Notes: generated by a model from the sequence alone, not told the origin. 64,000 nt of DNA from Anastatus disparis (GCA_017163975.1 JAFFSR010000280.1:2719526-2783525); one strand, 5' to 3'; shown: positions 41,599-54,747, counted from the stretch's first letter. Made by a program: numbers and translations.

Positions 41599-42079
41599 CT
41601 ATTTTCATTATTTTTTTTGTTTTATTTCAAGTAATTATAATATAATTTTTTATTAGAATCAGTCCTATTCCTTGTTTCTCATGCATCGCCATCTATCAGC
41701 ATTGTCGAACGACATGAAATATCGTTTTGTATTGCCTATCTTCATATTTTTATTCAATTATACGACAGTTTACGAGAGATTTTTTTTTCGTCTTCAATAT
41801 TTTGCGTTTTTTATAAAAATGTTAAATAAAATTTATTATATTTTAAGGTTTTTTAATGTTTTTTACGACATTTACTATTATTTTTTACCTTTTTTAATTA
41901 TTTTTACGACTTGTGTTATTTTTTAGGTATCTGTCGTAAGTTTCACAACGGCCTAATTTTTTCACAAATTTTACGGGAAATTATTACAATTTATAAACTT
42001 TTTATTTAGCGGGAATGAAGTACTTGAATCGCGTGCTTGCGGAATTAAAGTACCTAAAAATTAGTAGTCAGTTATATCA

Positions 42080-42155
42080 GGCTTCTCTTTATTTTTTGCT
42101 AAAATTATTAGCTCTTAAAAAAAATAAATTCTTTGATTAGAAATGGACAGATATA
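42080..42155. repeat. Half copy of the TTAA-flanked foldback
   Basis: It resembles the right arm of 9840-10220 (TTCTCTTTATTTTTTGCTAAAATTATTA..., then TTTGATTAGAAATGGACAGA) with clear divergence and no partner arm. Confidence 0.6.
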
Positions 42156-42159
42156 TTCG

Positions 42160-44178
42160 GCCTGCTCTAAGACTCTTTTTAGACACGACCGCTACACGGA
42201 AGTACCTTATCTTTTCGACATCGCAAAAAATTTAAACCTTAAAAATATGTTATATTATGATAATATAGCAAAATAAGACCATTATGAGGCTTTTTTAGAA
42301 TATATGTATGCGAAGCTTAATGGGTCATTCAGATTCGCTTCGCTCAGCTCTGCAAGGATCAAGGTGCGAGTTAGAGCGGCCCTGTGGGCCGCTGTCTTGT
42401 TATCTTAATATATTTTTATTTAATAAAATGAAATATAGACACTAATTTATTACAATGAATATAATTATTCAAGATTATATATTAATCATATATGAATAAT
42501 TTATACTGATTAATAAAAATACAAATTAAACATAAAAGAATTAAAACTAATCAATAAATGATGGTTTTATGAATAGACTAGATCAGGAGCTGTTACATGG
42601 ACAGACATTAGTTAGCTTTATAAAATAATATTTAAAACTTGGTTCTATGGAAATATAACCTATTTTTAAAGGTTATTTTATAGGGCACTGCTATATGTTC
42701 AACAAAATATAATCTTTTTTGTATTTCATTGATAAAATTTTCCCATTATCTACCCTTGATTTTTATACAACTTATTGAAATAATTGACTTTTCTCCTCAC
42801 TCCCTCTCCTGATTTTGTAAATTTTATTGTAAATTTTTTTTTATCAACTTTTGAACTTGATAAAAAAACGTCTGCCCAAATTTTAAAGATTATATTTTCA
42901 GGTTATCTACTTATATTTTTTTATTTTTATAGTTATACAAATAATTTGTTACTTATTTGTTGTGCATTTAGCAACGACCTATTTTATAAAGCTAACTCTC
43001 TGTCTGTATAAAATAAAATGCTAACATTAACCTTTTTGTCCCCATCACAGATCAAATAAAAAGTCGACTATTAATCACTCCTTACATTTTTATAAAAGAA
43101 TAAATTATTTAACTTAAGAGTCACATTAATATATGCAATACAAAGATAATACTTTTTTCTATAAATGCTCTAATTTCATACTGCTTTTTAATTGTATATA
43201 GTCTAGGTTACATTATTGATTTTCTAATAATATAACATAATTTATTATATTTACTCACATTACATCGCCTCTAACTTCTTTAATGCTGTAATGATAATTC
43301 TCCAGAAACAAACCTTTATTTTTTTCCATTTCAAATGATTAGTTTATTAATAGATCTTCGAGTTATTATATGAAGATTGAGAGACACCATTAATAACATA
43401 AATAAACAAAAGGTATTTTATAGTTCTATCAATAGAGACAAAATGATGTCGAGATAATCCAGGAACGGATGAAACTTACACGAGGATGTTAAGGACATTC
43501 AACCCTTTTTTTTTTGCATTAACCAATGTTATCGACCAATAATATAAAAATAAAATTTTTCACAATCTCATTTCACTTTATCATTCTAAAGCAGAAAAAA
43601 ATTAACAAAATTTCTAATAAAATAGCTTAAAAATTGAATAAAATATTATAACATTCTTATATTAACAAATAACTAATAAATAAAAAAAAATTTTTTTACA
43701 AAATGAACAGGCATTACTGCCCTTTCCATTTAAAAATTCACATTTAAAACAACACAGTGTTCATATTATTTAACGTTTTATCAATCCACGTAAGAGCCAA
43801 TGAAAATAGCGACCAGAGTCAGGGAAACGATCTCGTGCCAACGAGAATACGAATCCCGCGCTTTTAGCCACTATGCCACCGACCTCTACGATTTATTAAA
43901 AAATAAATGATTTTTTAAATTTTTTAAAAAATTTTTTTGTTGCTTTTAGTTTTAAAAAAACATGATTTTGGCAATTTTTTGAATTTTATCTATATATCTC
44001 AACTTCTTTCAGCCTGTACGGCATACAACTTCTATTCTTCTGTATTCCTACCCTTATATTTTGTTATAAAATGTGTATATATATATATAAATATGCAATA
44101 GTATATTACAGACTAAGAGAGGCAAAGTATTGGCGAGTTACATATATTCATTTACATACACTATATATGCTTCAAATG
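42160..44178. other. AT-rich DNA with scattered relics, no supported gene
   Basis: A solitary ATTCGCTTCGCTCAGCTC near 42333 resembles the palindrome-family apex. A tRNA-like sequence lies at 43828-43888. Short plus-strand frames (42784-43011, 44071-44262) are AT-driven and unrecognised. Confidence 0.4.
43828..43888 (-). tRNA. tRNA-like sequence (pseudo-tRNA or SINE head)
   Basis: The minus strand reads GGTCGGTGGCATAGTGGCTA, then AAAGCGCGGGATTCG and GTTGGCACGAGATCG. The TGGCATAGTGG stretch fits a pol III A box, but the B box is weak and the stems do not close well. Confidence 0.3.
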
Positions 44179-44572
44179 TTAAGAGCAGGCTGGATTCGCT
44201 GTCCTTGTCTAATTGAGATTTTTGTTATTTACTTAAGTATTAATCGGTGTATCTGCAAATAGAAGGTGAAGCGCAATAAATGTTATTATTACAAACATTT
44301 ATGCACAAGAAAAAAAAATCTACCGCTTTGTTTATGAGAAAAATAAGGAATGCCAAAGTATTATAATAACATAAACTTTTATTTCGGCGTTCTTTACTTT
44401 TCTCAAAAACAAAGCGGCAGAATTTTTTTTTCTTGTGCATAGATGTTCATAATAATAATATCTATTGCGCTCAACCTTTAATTTTAAGATACACCGATCA
44501 ATACTTGAGTAAATAACAAAAAACTCAATTGTTACTCGGTCAGTAACAGATTCTACTCCGGCCTGGTCTTAA
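44179..44572. mobile_element. Foldback element, TTAAGA(G/C)CAGGC termini
   Basis: About 394 bp with inverted arms of about 165 bp. Landmarks mirrored on both sides are ATTTACTTAAGTATTAATCG, CATTTATGCACAAGAAAA and GCTTTGTTTATGAGAAAA. The opposing open frames at its left and centre are not genes. Confidence 0.75.
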
Positions 44573-46364
44573 TAAAATTTAAAAATCTGTGAAATAGCTT
44601 TAGATTTTATCATTCATGAAATCTTAATAAAAAATCAGATTCCTCGGATAAAAAAACCCTTATTAATAAACGTTTTAAAGTAGGTGCATTAATCGTCAAA
44701 AAATACCCAGTTAAAAAATTTAACGCCTAACGCCGCGCGCTAGTATATTTATATCGTTTCTCCTCCGTTTGCACTTTTTGCACAATTTTAATTTACAATT
44801 ATTTTTTACACAATTTTAATGAAAACTTGAAACATATGTTTGATAGTATATTGCTTTAAAACCGTTTTAAAAATGTATGTACGACATTCTTTATAATATA
44901 AAGCAGGAAATAATACTGAAAAAAAATTGAAGTTACAATTGCACAGAAACTAAATATCCTATAGTATCCGCCTTTGGCATGTTGAAAGTAGATATAATTA
45001 TCTAATATTGTGCCAATTTTCAGCCCTTAATATTCATAAACAACAGATTTGTAAATTTAAAACAATATATAAAAATTTGCCAGTCTTTCAGAATTTTTCT
45101 CTTTTTTAATACACCGATCGTATCGTTTGACCTCTCGTTCTATTGATAATTCAATTCTCTACAGCTTTTTCATTGACCCATAATAATTCTTCAAGTAGTT
45201 TTTGTTTTATAATTAAAAAACAAAAAAAACGCATTTTTTGCTTTAATTTGTTTATAATTAATTAAGCAAAGTTGCTGGACCAAAATATATAAGTACAAAT
45301 CTACGGACTATTTTTTAAATGATCGCATAGGTAATTTTCTATTATGGTTTTTGTCAGAACAAAATCTTATTTTGACTGGCAACGGCTGAGCGCTTGTCTG
45401 TCGTGCAAGAGGTCCGGGGTTCGATACACGCACGGAAACTTTATCGCCTTTTTTATAATTTAATTATATTAGTCGCTTAATAATGAAATAAAATACGTGA
45501 CATTTATATTTAAAAAATCTATGATAAGATATTTAGTGCAGCTCTAATATATAAAATCACATTATAAAGTAGCATACAAAAATCCAGTAAACCGGATGGC
45601 ATAAAGGGGATGCCACTGTTAGGCATGTCAGAAAATTGAACCCGCAACGTATTGAAAAGAAAAACGAAAAAAATTACTGTATCTTAAAAACTATTCGACC
45701 AGTTGATGCTTTTTTTTTTTAATCTGAGATACTTTGAAATATTATGAATATTGGTTAATTAATAATTATTGGATAATTAGTTATTATAAATAAGGTATAT
45801 TTAATCAATTGTTATTATAGCCTGTATGAGCACTCTAAGCGCAAATCATTACTGTGTTTCACTAAATTAATATTTTTAGATATGATAACGTCTCATTTTT
45901 AAGCTTCAAATAATTTTCAAATGCAATATTATAGGTTTTATTACGATCAATCATTTAGAAATGATGGGGAATTTACGAAAATGTTTTTTTTTTTTTAAAT
46001 TTACCTTATTATTCCTGGTTTTTTATCTTAGGGCAAGTTTAATTCCAGTTTTAATTGACTCTATATTATAAGTAATTCTTAAAACTTCTTCTGTAATAAA
46101 TAAATAAATAAAAACATAAAGTTTTGAATAATTTAAAATTTTTTATAATAAAAATTATTTAGATTTTTTTACCTTAGTAATCTTTTTTATGCAATATGAT
46201 TGCTTTATCATTAAATTTATTTAAATTTATTCTTTAATAATTGTAAAATTTATATATATATATATATATAAAATAATAAATAGTATGAATATATCCGCAT
46301 ATTATGAATTGACATAATATCCAGTTTCTCATTTAAATCGTCTCAAAAGGGTTAACTTATAATA
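44573..46364. other. AT-rich DNA with one tRNA-like relic
   Basis: No open frame with a recognised domain. Poly-A/T runs and a (TA)n stretch at 46252-46270. A tRNA-like sequence lies at 45376-45443. Confidence 0.4.
45376..45443 (+). tRNA. tRNA-like sequence with possible Asp-type anticodon loop
   Basis: CTGGCAACGGCTGAGCGC could be the D-arm. CTTGT-CTGTCGT-GCAAG forms a proper five-pair anticodon stem with GTC in the anticodon position. GGGGTTCGATACACGC resembles a B box and T-loop. The acceptor stem and T-stem do not pair, so a working tRNA is unlikely. Confidence 0.35.
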
Positions 46365-47077
46365 ATGGCTCAGTTATCAGGAAAAATTTGTTTTTTAAAT
46401 GATGAAAAAAAATTATTTATGAAAATAATTCGCCCATTTTTATACATAATTTTATCAACGAATCGTTCTAATGCAGCAATATCGGAGAAAAACGAGGCGT
46501 GGAAAATTGTTCACGAACAATTCAATGAAAAGATTGATGAAGAAAGATATGTAAGTATTTTTAAACATAATTGACAATATTTTTCTATTATCAATAATAT
46601 ACAGGGGTAATTTTTTTTTTATTTAAGCTTTTTAAACTCTTTAATCGAAGGTTAAATAGCTATCAATATAGAAAAAATACATATAAGTCGTTGTAATTTA
46701 CATATGAGTCGCTGTACATTATATATTAACATATATTACATCGATCTACAGAATATACATTAAACCTATATAGTGTACATTAGTATACATTTTTTAAAAA
46801 TTGCACATAATTTATTGTAATTATTACATTAGTATAATATACTAACGTTTGCTTATTTCAGAGAACAGTAGAGCAATTAAAAAAGTATTTGAAAAATAAC
46901 AAAACTATGTTTAAGAAAAAAATAATAAGTACGTATGCAAAATACCTTTTTTTATTAACTTTATTTTTTTATACCTTATTTTAACTCGGTTTATATATTC
47001 GTTAAAACAAAATTTATATTTTTCAGATTCAGAGTCAGAAAAAAAAAATAATACAATTAAATCAGAACAAAAAGAAG
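46365..47077 (+). CDS. Zeste/Myb-SANT-like DNA-binding domain protein, partial
   Basis: Three exons: 46365-46550, 46862-46928 and 47027-47077, with GT/AG borders and agreeing phases (0, 1, 1). The protein starts MAQLSGKICFLNDEKKLF, has KNEAWKIVHEQFN, and exon 2 supplies RTVEQLKKYLKNNK, the order seen in zeste-type Myb/SANT domains that bind DNA in insects. Exon 3 is Ser/Glu/Lys-rich. A possible short last exon after TTTTTTTCAG at 47232 keeps the phase and stops within 10 codons. The rest of a typical protein is missing, so it is truncated or a relic. The upstream AT-rich region shows no promoter that I can name. Confidence 0.5.
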
Positions 47078-47329
47078 GTAAATTTTAATTGATGGAAAAT
47101 TTCACGTTAAGAGACGATCAGTCGAAACTATTCGCCGCTATGGTCATTAAGTACAACTAAATTTCTATTTCATTCAAGAACTAAGAATCAAATAGATATT
47201 TCCTTTTACTCCTAAATTATATTTTTTTCAGTGTATTCTTTATATTTTTCTCCAACCTGACTAAAGCAACACCAAGCGGCGAATGGTTCCTCATAACTTG
47301 CTCCGAGGGGCTATTCGCTTAAAAAGAAG

Positions 47330-47505
47330 TGTCAAAATGATTACAGATTTCATATGGTTTCAAATGATTTCAAAATGATTTCAAATGATTTCAAAATGAT
47401 TTCAGAAATATATTTTTATACTTGTAATTTCAAACATTTTCAAAACAGCCTATGGTAGGCAGTGATTTCAAATGATTTCAAATGATTTCAAGCAAATTTT
47501 TTATG
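47330..47505. repeat. Decamer tandem repeat TGATTTCAAA
   Basis: Irregular copies of ATGATTTCAAA with one intervening non-repeat stretch (47405-47465), just after an isolated CCGAGGGGCTATTCGCTT end. Confidence 0.8.
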
Positions 47506-47677
47506 ATTTCAAATAATTCCGAAATCATTCCAAGATAATTAAAATTAATATTTATGAAGGTTAAGCTTACTTTAAATTATAATCATCCCTAAATCGTCAT
47601 TATTAAATCATATAAAAATTAAAATAATACCTATATTTTAAAAAATTCAATTAAAAATAACTAAATTTTACATTTAT

Positions 47678-48191
47678 TTATTCAAAAAAATTCTTAATTT
47701 TTTTATACAGCTCATCATTAACTACAATCCCACTTTCAGTTGTTGTAGATGTTGATATAGTCGATACATAATTTTCAATATTTATGTATCCATGCTTTTC
47801 CATGGGGACTAATGAGAAGTTTTTAGTTTTATTGTCTGGTTCATACCAATGACATAAAACTCCTATATATTTAGTGTTATTCTTGACACATGCATAGGAA
47901 GCTGAGTATTCCAAACTTTTATTCGCTGGCTCTTTTAAATATCCATTTTTTTCTATTTAATCTTCTAAAGAGACACCATTCGCCAATGTGAATTTCGGAG
48001 CATTTTTTGTTATAAGCTATTTCCGTTGTAGTATTTAGTTTACTGATATTTTTATATTTTTGCAACTCGGAGTCTCTTACTCTCTGTAATTTTAAACACA
48101 AAGTTAGTTTAAAAAATTGACCATTATAAGAGCTATGATCGAAAAACTTATTAGCCGTGTGTGACAGATACAAAGAGAGAAATTCAAACAT
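47678..48191 (-). pseudogene. Frameshifted unrecognised protein
   Basis: Two adjacent minus-strand open frames (48191-47919 and 47914-47678) read as one protein broken by a frame change at a run of A residues near 47950-47957. The first part has SEIHIGEWCLFRR; the second has YSASYACVKNNTKYIGVLC and GYINIENYV and ends KKIKNFFE. The compact Cys/Trp-rich core looks like a real domain, but I do not recognise the family. It lies opposite the zeste-like remnant. Confidence 0.4.
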
Positions 48192-48469
48192 AAGTAAATA
48201 ATGCTTATTTACTTATTTATAGATCTTATTTAAATTTTTTCTTAGTATTACTTTTTTTCATTTTTCACATATATTCTTTTTTATTTATTTTGATATAAAT
48301 TATCTTTCACATATAAATTTTTTGTGCGATACGTTTTGCTTATGATTAAAATCATTCATTTTTTTTCAATTCCAGAAAAAAATTCTTATAACTATTTATA
48401 TATTGTATATCGATACTATTCCCCAAAAATCAAAAATTATTTTATTTATCAGAGCAGCTCATATCGACG

Positions 48470-48825
48470 TCCCGTACGAAAAAAAGCACGACTCAGGCTT
48501 TTACGAAAATAAGCACAGTTCAAAGAGTTTTAACGAAAAGTAGCACCGTTCGTGTTTCCCTTACGAAAAAAAGCACGGTTCACAGGGTTTGACGAAGATT
48601 AGCACGAATGGTGAAAATTTAACGAAAAAAAGCACGGTTCGCTGAGTTTCAACGAAAACTAGCACAGTTCATGGAGCTCCGACGAAAAAAAGCACGGTTC
48701 GCTAAGTTTCAACGAAAAGTAGCACGACTCATGGAGCTCCAACGAAAAAAAGCACGACACGTTAGACTCGGACGAAAAGTAACACGATTCGCGAAACACT
48801 GACGAATACTAGCACAACTCGATAT
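48470..48825. repeat. Minisatellite with ACGAAAAAAAGCACG core
   Basis: About eleven copies with a period near 32 bp. Each has (T/G)ACGAAAA(A/T/C)(A/T)AGCAC followed by G(G/A)TTC... and a variable dozen bases. Alternate copies look more alike (AAAAAAAGCAC versus AAAAGTAGCAC), implying a two-unit period of about 64. Confidence 0.85.
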
Positions 48826-49144
48826 GCAATATTACAATTTGTACCTTATTAAAAACTTGATTATCTTAACTCTTAACAAATAGTTAATTAATAAAATATA
48901 ATGAGAAGGGGTTTATTTTTATTTTTCTTATGAATTGTTTCAATATTTTCAATATGTTTTAATTAAATTATTTGCTCAGTGGTTTTCGATTCGTTTGATT
49001 AGAAAGTTGCCGCTTTCCGGCCGGAGTGCAAAAAATTCATTTTATACACATGTTAAAGCACAGCAATTTCGAAACTCAGTTGTTTCATTGTTTTTATATA
49101 AATACAATTGCTTACCGAAAATTCAATTACAAATAATTTCCTTA

Positions 49145-50348
49145 AAAGTTTAAAGCTATAATACGATTCATCACATAAAATAAAAAAAATTGTTGTGATA
49201 TATTAAATAATATAATATTTTTAAACCTTCGTTGTTTTAAAAATTCTTTTTAACAAATAATTTGGTATTTACTAAAAAATATGGATGGATTCATTCGTAT
49301 TATAATTATCAATGCAAAAACATTTATTTCAGGAAGAGCTTTTGGACAAAAATTAAGAAACACGTGTAGTTTTAAAATAACAGAAAGCGGAAAAAATATT
49401 AAAAGTATTTTATTCCAAGTTCATTTATTAAAAAGCAAGGTTTGTAATCTGTGAATTTTATGAGCTATAACTTTGATTATAGTATCGAATACATATTAAT
49501 ATTTTTCACAGAATTTTCGTGAATTTTTGTTGCTAATTTGAACGAAATTTATGTACTTTTCTCTCAGTACTCACTTCTGATGAGAATTTTATGTTTTTAT
49601 ATTTACCTCAACTCAACTCAAAACTGAATATTGAGAATTTTTTTAAATTAAAAACTAAATTTTGGTACTAATCAGACTTTATAATGACCTTTTTTTTAGA
49701 AACCTAACTGAGGTGATGTATTGCTTTTAAAAATAAAAAACAAGTTTGGCTTATATTTTTTATAAAAAATTTGTCTTGACTCAAATCAAGACTGCGTGAG
49801 TTTTTATATTAATGATATTTTATTAGATTTTTCGATAAGTTCGATTCGGAAGAAAAGATAAACATGAAAAAAAAATTTTTAAATACAGTCATTTGCTAGA
49901 TTAGATCAAAGTTATAGCTTATTAAATTCACAGATTACAAAACTTCTTTTTATACCACTCTAACCTCAAAATCAGAACTTCAATATGATTATTCGGCTCT
50001 CGTGGTATAAAGTATTATTTGAAACTGGTGTGTAACGTGATTTTTACCTTCCACACCCGTTTCGAAAAGTAAAATGAACTTGGAATAAAATACTTTTAAT
50101 ATTTTTTCCGCTTTCTGTTATTTTACAACTAAACGTGTTTTTTAATTTTTGTCCAAAAGCTCTTTCTGAATAAAATGTTTTCGCATTGATAACTATGATA
50201 CGAATGAATTCATCCATATTTTTTGATAAATACCAAATTATTTGTTAAAAAGTATTTTTTAAAACAACGAAGGTTTAAAAAATATAATATTATTTTATAT
50301 CACAACGATTTTTTTTATTTTATGTGATGAAACGTATTACAGCTTTAC
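49145..50348. mobile_element. 1.2-kb foldback element
   Basis: Inverted arms 49145 to about 49480 and about 49905-50348 share AATACGATTCATCACATAAA, AACCTTCGTTGTTTTAAAAA, AATTTTTGTCCAAAAGCTCT and CAGAAAGCGGAAAAAATATT in mirror order. There is no coding capacity. Its right end borders the satellite array. Confidence 0.8.
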
Positions 50349-52512
50349 CCTGTTGAAAAAAACCATATGGTTTAACCATGTGGTCATCATGTCCATGTGG
50401 TCATTTATGAAAAATTACTTTTGCCTCGCAAATTCAGAGGGCGAAAAGTTCTTTACTTTCGCCAAATTTAATTTCTCTAAAATTAAGGGGGCGAAAAGTA
50501 CTTTACTCCCAAGAGTCAAATTTCTCTTAAATGAAGGGGGAGCTGTGTACTTTTCTCCCGCAAATTCAGAGAGCGAAAAGTTCTTCATTCCCGCCAAATT
50601 TAATTTCTTTAAAAATAAACGGGCGTAAAGTACTTTTATTCCGTAAATTAAATTTTTCTTAAATTTAGCGAGAAAAAAAATTTTTCTTCTCGTAAATAAG
50701 AGGGCGAAAAGTTCTTTATTCCCGCGTCATTTAATTTTTCTAAAAATAAGAGGGCGAAAAGTACTTTACTCCTGCAAGTCAAATTACTCTGAAATGGAGG
50801 GTGAGCTGTCGACTTTTCTCCCGCAAATTCAGAGGGCAAAAAGTTCTTTACTCCCGTCAAATTTAATTTCTCTAAAAATAAGCGGGCGTAAAGTACTTTT
50901 ATTCCGTTAATTAAATTTTTCCTACATTAAGCGAGAAAAAAAAATTTTTTTCTAGTAAATAAGAGGGCGAAAAGTTCTTTATTCCCGCGTCATTTAATTT
51001 TTCTAAAAATAAGAGGGCGAAAAGTACTTTACTCCTGCAAGTCAAATTACTCTGAAATGGAGGGGGAGCTGTGTACTTTTCTCCCGCAAATTCAGAGGGC
51101 GAAAAGTTCTTCATTCCCGCCAAATTTAATTTCTTTAAAAATAAACGGGCGTAAAGTACTTTTATTCCGTAAATTAAATTTTTCTTAAATTTAGCGAGGA
51201 AAAAAAATTTTCTTCTCGTAAATAAGAGGGCGAAAAGTTCTTTATTCCCGCGTCATTTAATTTTTCTAAAATTAAGAGAGCGAAAAGTACTTTACTCCTG
51301 CAAGTCAAATTACTCTGAAACGGAGGGGGAGCTGTGTACTTTTCTCCCGCAAATTCAGAGGGCAAAACGTTCTTTACTCCCGCCACATTTAATTTTTCTA
51401 GAAATAAACGGGCGAAAAGTACGTTACTCCCGCAAGTCAAATTACTTTTAAATGAAGGGGAGCTGTGTACTTTCTTCCCGCAAATTCAGAGGGCGAAAAG
51501 TTCTTTACTCCCGCCAAATTTTATTTCTTTAAAAATAAACGGGCGTAAAGTACTTTTATTCCGTAAATTAAATTTTTCTTAAATTTAGCGAGAAAAAAAA
51601 ATTTTCTTCTCGTAAACAAGAGGGCAAAAGTTCTTTATTCCCGCCAAATTTTATTTCTTTAAAAATAAGAAGGCGAAAAGTACTTTACCCCGCAAGTTAA
51701 ATTACTCTGAAATGAAGGGGAGCTGTGTACTTTTCTCCCGCAAATTCAGAGGGCAAAAAGTTCTTTACTCCCGCCACATTTAATTTTTCTAAAAATAAGC
51801 GGGCGAAAAGTACGTTACTCCCGCAAGTCAAATTACTTTTAAATAAAGTGGGAGCTGTGTACTTTTTTCCCGCAAATTCAGAGGGCGAAAAGTTCTTCAC
51901 TCCGGCCAAATTTAATTTCTTTAAAAATAAACGGGCGTAAAGTACTTTTATTCCGCAAATGAAATTTTTCTTAAATTTAGCGAGAAGAAAAATTTTTTTC
52001 TCGTAAATAAGAGGGCGAAAAGTTCTTTATTCCCGCGTCATTTAATCTTTCTAAAATTAAGAGGGCGAAAAGTACTTTACTCCTGCAAGTCAAATTACTC
52101 TGAAATGGAGGGGGAGCTGTGTACTTTTCTCCCGCAAATTCAGAGGGCAAAACGTTCTTTACTCCCGCCACATTTAATTTTTCTAGAAATAAACGGGCGA
52201 AAAGTACGTTACTCCCGCAAGTCAAATTACTTTTAAATGAAGGGGAGCTGTGTACTTTCTTCCCACAAATTCAGAGGGCGAAAAGTTCTTTACTCCCGCC
52301 AAATTTTATTTCTTTAAAAATAAACGGGCGTAAAGTACTTTTATTCCGTAAATTAAATTTTTCTTAAATTTAGCGAGAAAAAAAAATTTTCTTCTCGTAA
52401 ACAAGAGGGCAAAAAGTTCTTTATTCCCGCCAAATTTTATTTCTTTAAAAATAAGAAGGCGAAAAGTACTTTACCCCCGCAAGTTAAATTACTCTGAAAT
52501 GAAGGGGGAGCT

Positions 52513-54747
52513 GTGTACTTTTCTCCCGCGAATTCAGAGGGCAAAAAATTCTTTACTCCCACCACATTTAATTTTTCTAAAAATAAGCGGGCGAAAAGTA
52601 CGTTACTCCCGCTAGTCAAATTACTTTTAAATAAAGTGGGAGCTGTGTACTTTTTTCCCGCAAATTCAGAGGGCGAAAAGTTCTTCACTCCGGCCAAATT
52701 TAATTTCTTTAAAAATAAACGGGCGTAAAGTACTTTTATTCCGTAAATTAAATTTTTCTTAAACTTAGCGAGAAAAAAAAATTTTCTTCTCGTAAACAAG
52801 AGGGCAAAAAGTTCTTTATTCCCGCCAAATTTTATTTCTTTAAAAATAAGAAGGCGAAAAGTACTTTACTCCCGCAAGTTAAATTACTCTGAAATGAAGG
52901 GGGAGCTGTGTACTTTTCTCCCGCAAATTCAGAGGGCAAAAAGTTCTTTACTCCCGCCACATTTAATTTTTCTAAAAATAAGCGGGCGAAAAGTACGTTA
53001 CTCCCGCAAGTCAAATTACTTTTAAATAAAGTGGGAGCTGTGTACTTTTTTCCCGCAAATTCAGAGGGCGAAAAGTTCTTCACTCCGGCCAAATTTAATT
53101 TCTTTAAAAATAAAAGGGCGTAAAGTACTTTTATTCCGCAAATGAAATTTTTCTTAAATTTAGCGAGAAGAAAAAATTTTTTTCTCGTAAATAAGAGGGC
53201 GAAAAGTTCTTTATTCCCGCGTCATTTAATTTTTCTAAAATTAAGAGGGCGAAAAGTACTTTACTCCTGCAAGTCAAATTACTCTGAAATGGAGGGGGAG
53301 CTGTGTACTTTTCTCCCGCAAATTCAGAGGGCAAAACGTTCTTTACTCCCGCCACATTTAATTTTCCTAGAAATAAACGGGCGAAAAGTACGTTACTCCC
53401 GCAAGTCAAATTACTTTTAAATGAAGGGGAGCTGTGTACTTTCTTCCCACAAATTCAGAGGGCGAAAAGTTCTTTACTCCCGCCAAATTTTATTTCTTTA
53501 AAAATAAACGGGCGTAAAGTACTTTTATTCCGTAAATTAAATTTTTCTTAGATTTAGCGAGAAAAAAAAATTTTCTTCTCGTAAACAAGAGGGCAAAAAG
53601 TTCTTTATTCCCGCCAAATTTTATTTCTTTAAAAATAAGAAGGCGAAAAGTACTTTACCCCCGCAAGTTAAATTACTCTGAAATGAAGGGGGAGCTGTGT
53701 ACTTTTCTCCCGCAAATTCAGAGGGCAAAAAATTCTTTACTCCCACCACATTTAATTTTTCTAAAAATAAGCGGGCGAAAAGTACGTTACTCCCGCTAGT
53801 CAAATTACTTTTAAATAAAGTGGGAGCTGTGTACTTTTTTCCCGCAAATTCAGAGGGCGAAAAGTTCTTCACTCCGGCCAAATTTAATTTCTCTAAAAAT
53901 AAGCGGGCGTAAAGTACTTTTATTCCGTTAATTAAATTTTTCCTACATTAAGCGAGAAAAAAAAATTTTTTTCTAGTAAATAAGAGGGCGAAAAGTTCTT
54001 TATTCCCGCGTCATTTAATTTTTCTAAAAATAAGAGGGCGAAAAGTACTTTACTCCTGCAAGTCAAATTACTCTGAAATGGAGGGGGAGCTGTGTACTTT
54101 TCTCCCGCAAATTCAGAGGGCGAAAAGTTCTTCATTCCCGCCAAATTTAATTTCTTTAAAAATAAACGGGCGTAAAGTACTTTTATTCCGTAAATTAAAT
54201 TTTTCTTAAATTTAGCGAGGAAAAAAAATTTTCTTCTCGTAAATAAGAGGGCGAAAAGTTCTTTATTCCCGCGTCATTTAATTTTTCTAAAATTAAGAGG
54301 GCGAAAAGTACTTTACTCCTGCAAGTCAAATTACTCTGAAATGGAGGGGGAGCTGTGTACTTTTCTCCCGCAAATTCAGAGGGCAAAACGTTCTTTACTC
54401 CCGCCACATTTAATTTTTCTAGAAATAAACGGGCGAAAAGTACGTTACTCCCGCAAGTCAAATTACTTTTAAATGAAGGGGAGCTGTGTACTTTCTTCCC
54501 GCAAATTCAGAGGGCGAAAAGTTCTTTACTCCCGCCAAATTTTATTTCTTTAAAAATAAACGGGCGTAAAGTACTTTTATTCCGTAAATTAAATTTTTCT
54601 TAAATTTAGCGAGAAAAAAAAATTTTCTTCTCGTAAACAAGAGGGCAAAAGTTCTTTATTCCCGCCAAATTTTATTTCTTTAAAAATAAGAAGGCGAAAA
54701 GTACTTTACCCCCGCAAGTTAAATTACTCTGAAATGAAGGGGGAGCT
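52513..54747. repeat. Higher-order repeat, copy 1 (2235 bp)
   Basis: Order of units from 52513: 394, 394, 394, 394+263, 394. It carries a private GAATTC at 52530-52535, where the other units I compared have CAAATTC. Confidence 0.85.

Noticed and set aside
48470..48825. CRISPR-like regular repeats
   Set aside because: The variable portions are short and related, the conserved part is only about 15 bp, there are no cas genes, and the context is eukaryotic.
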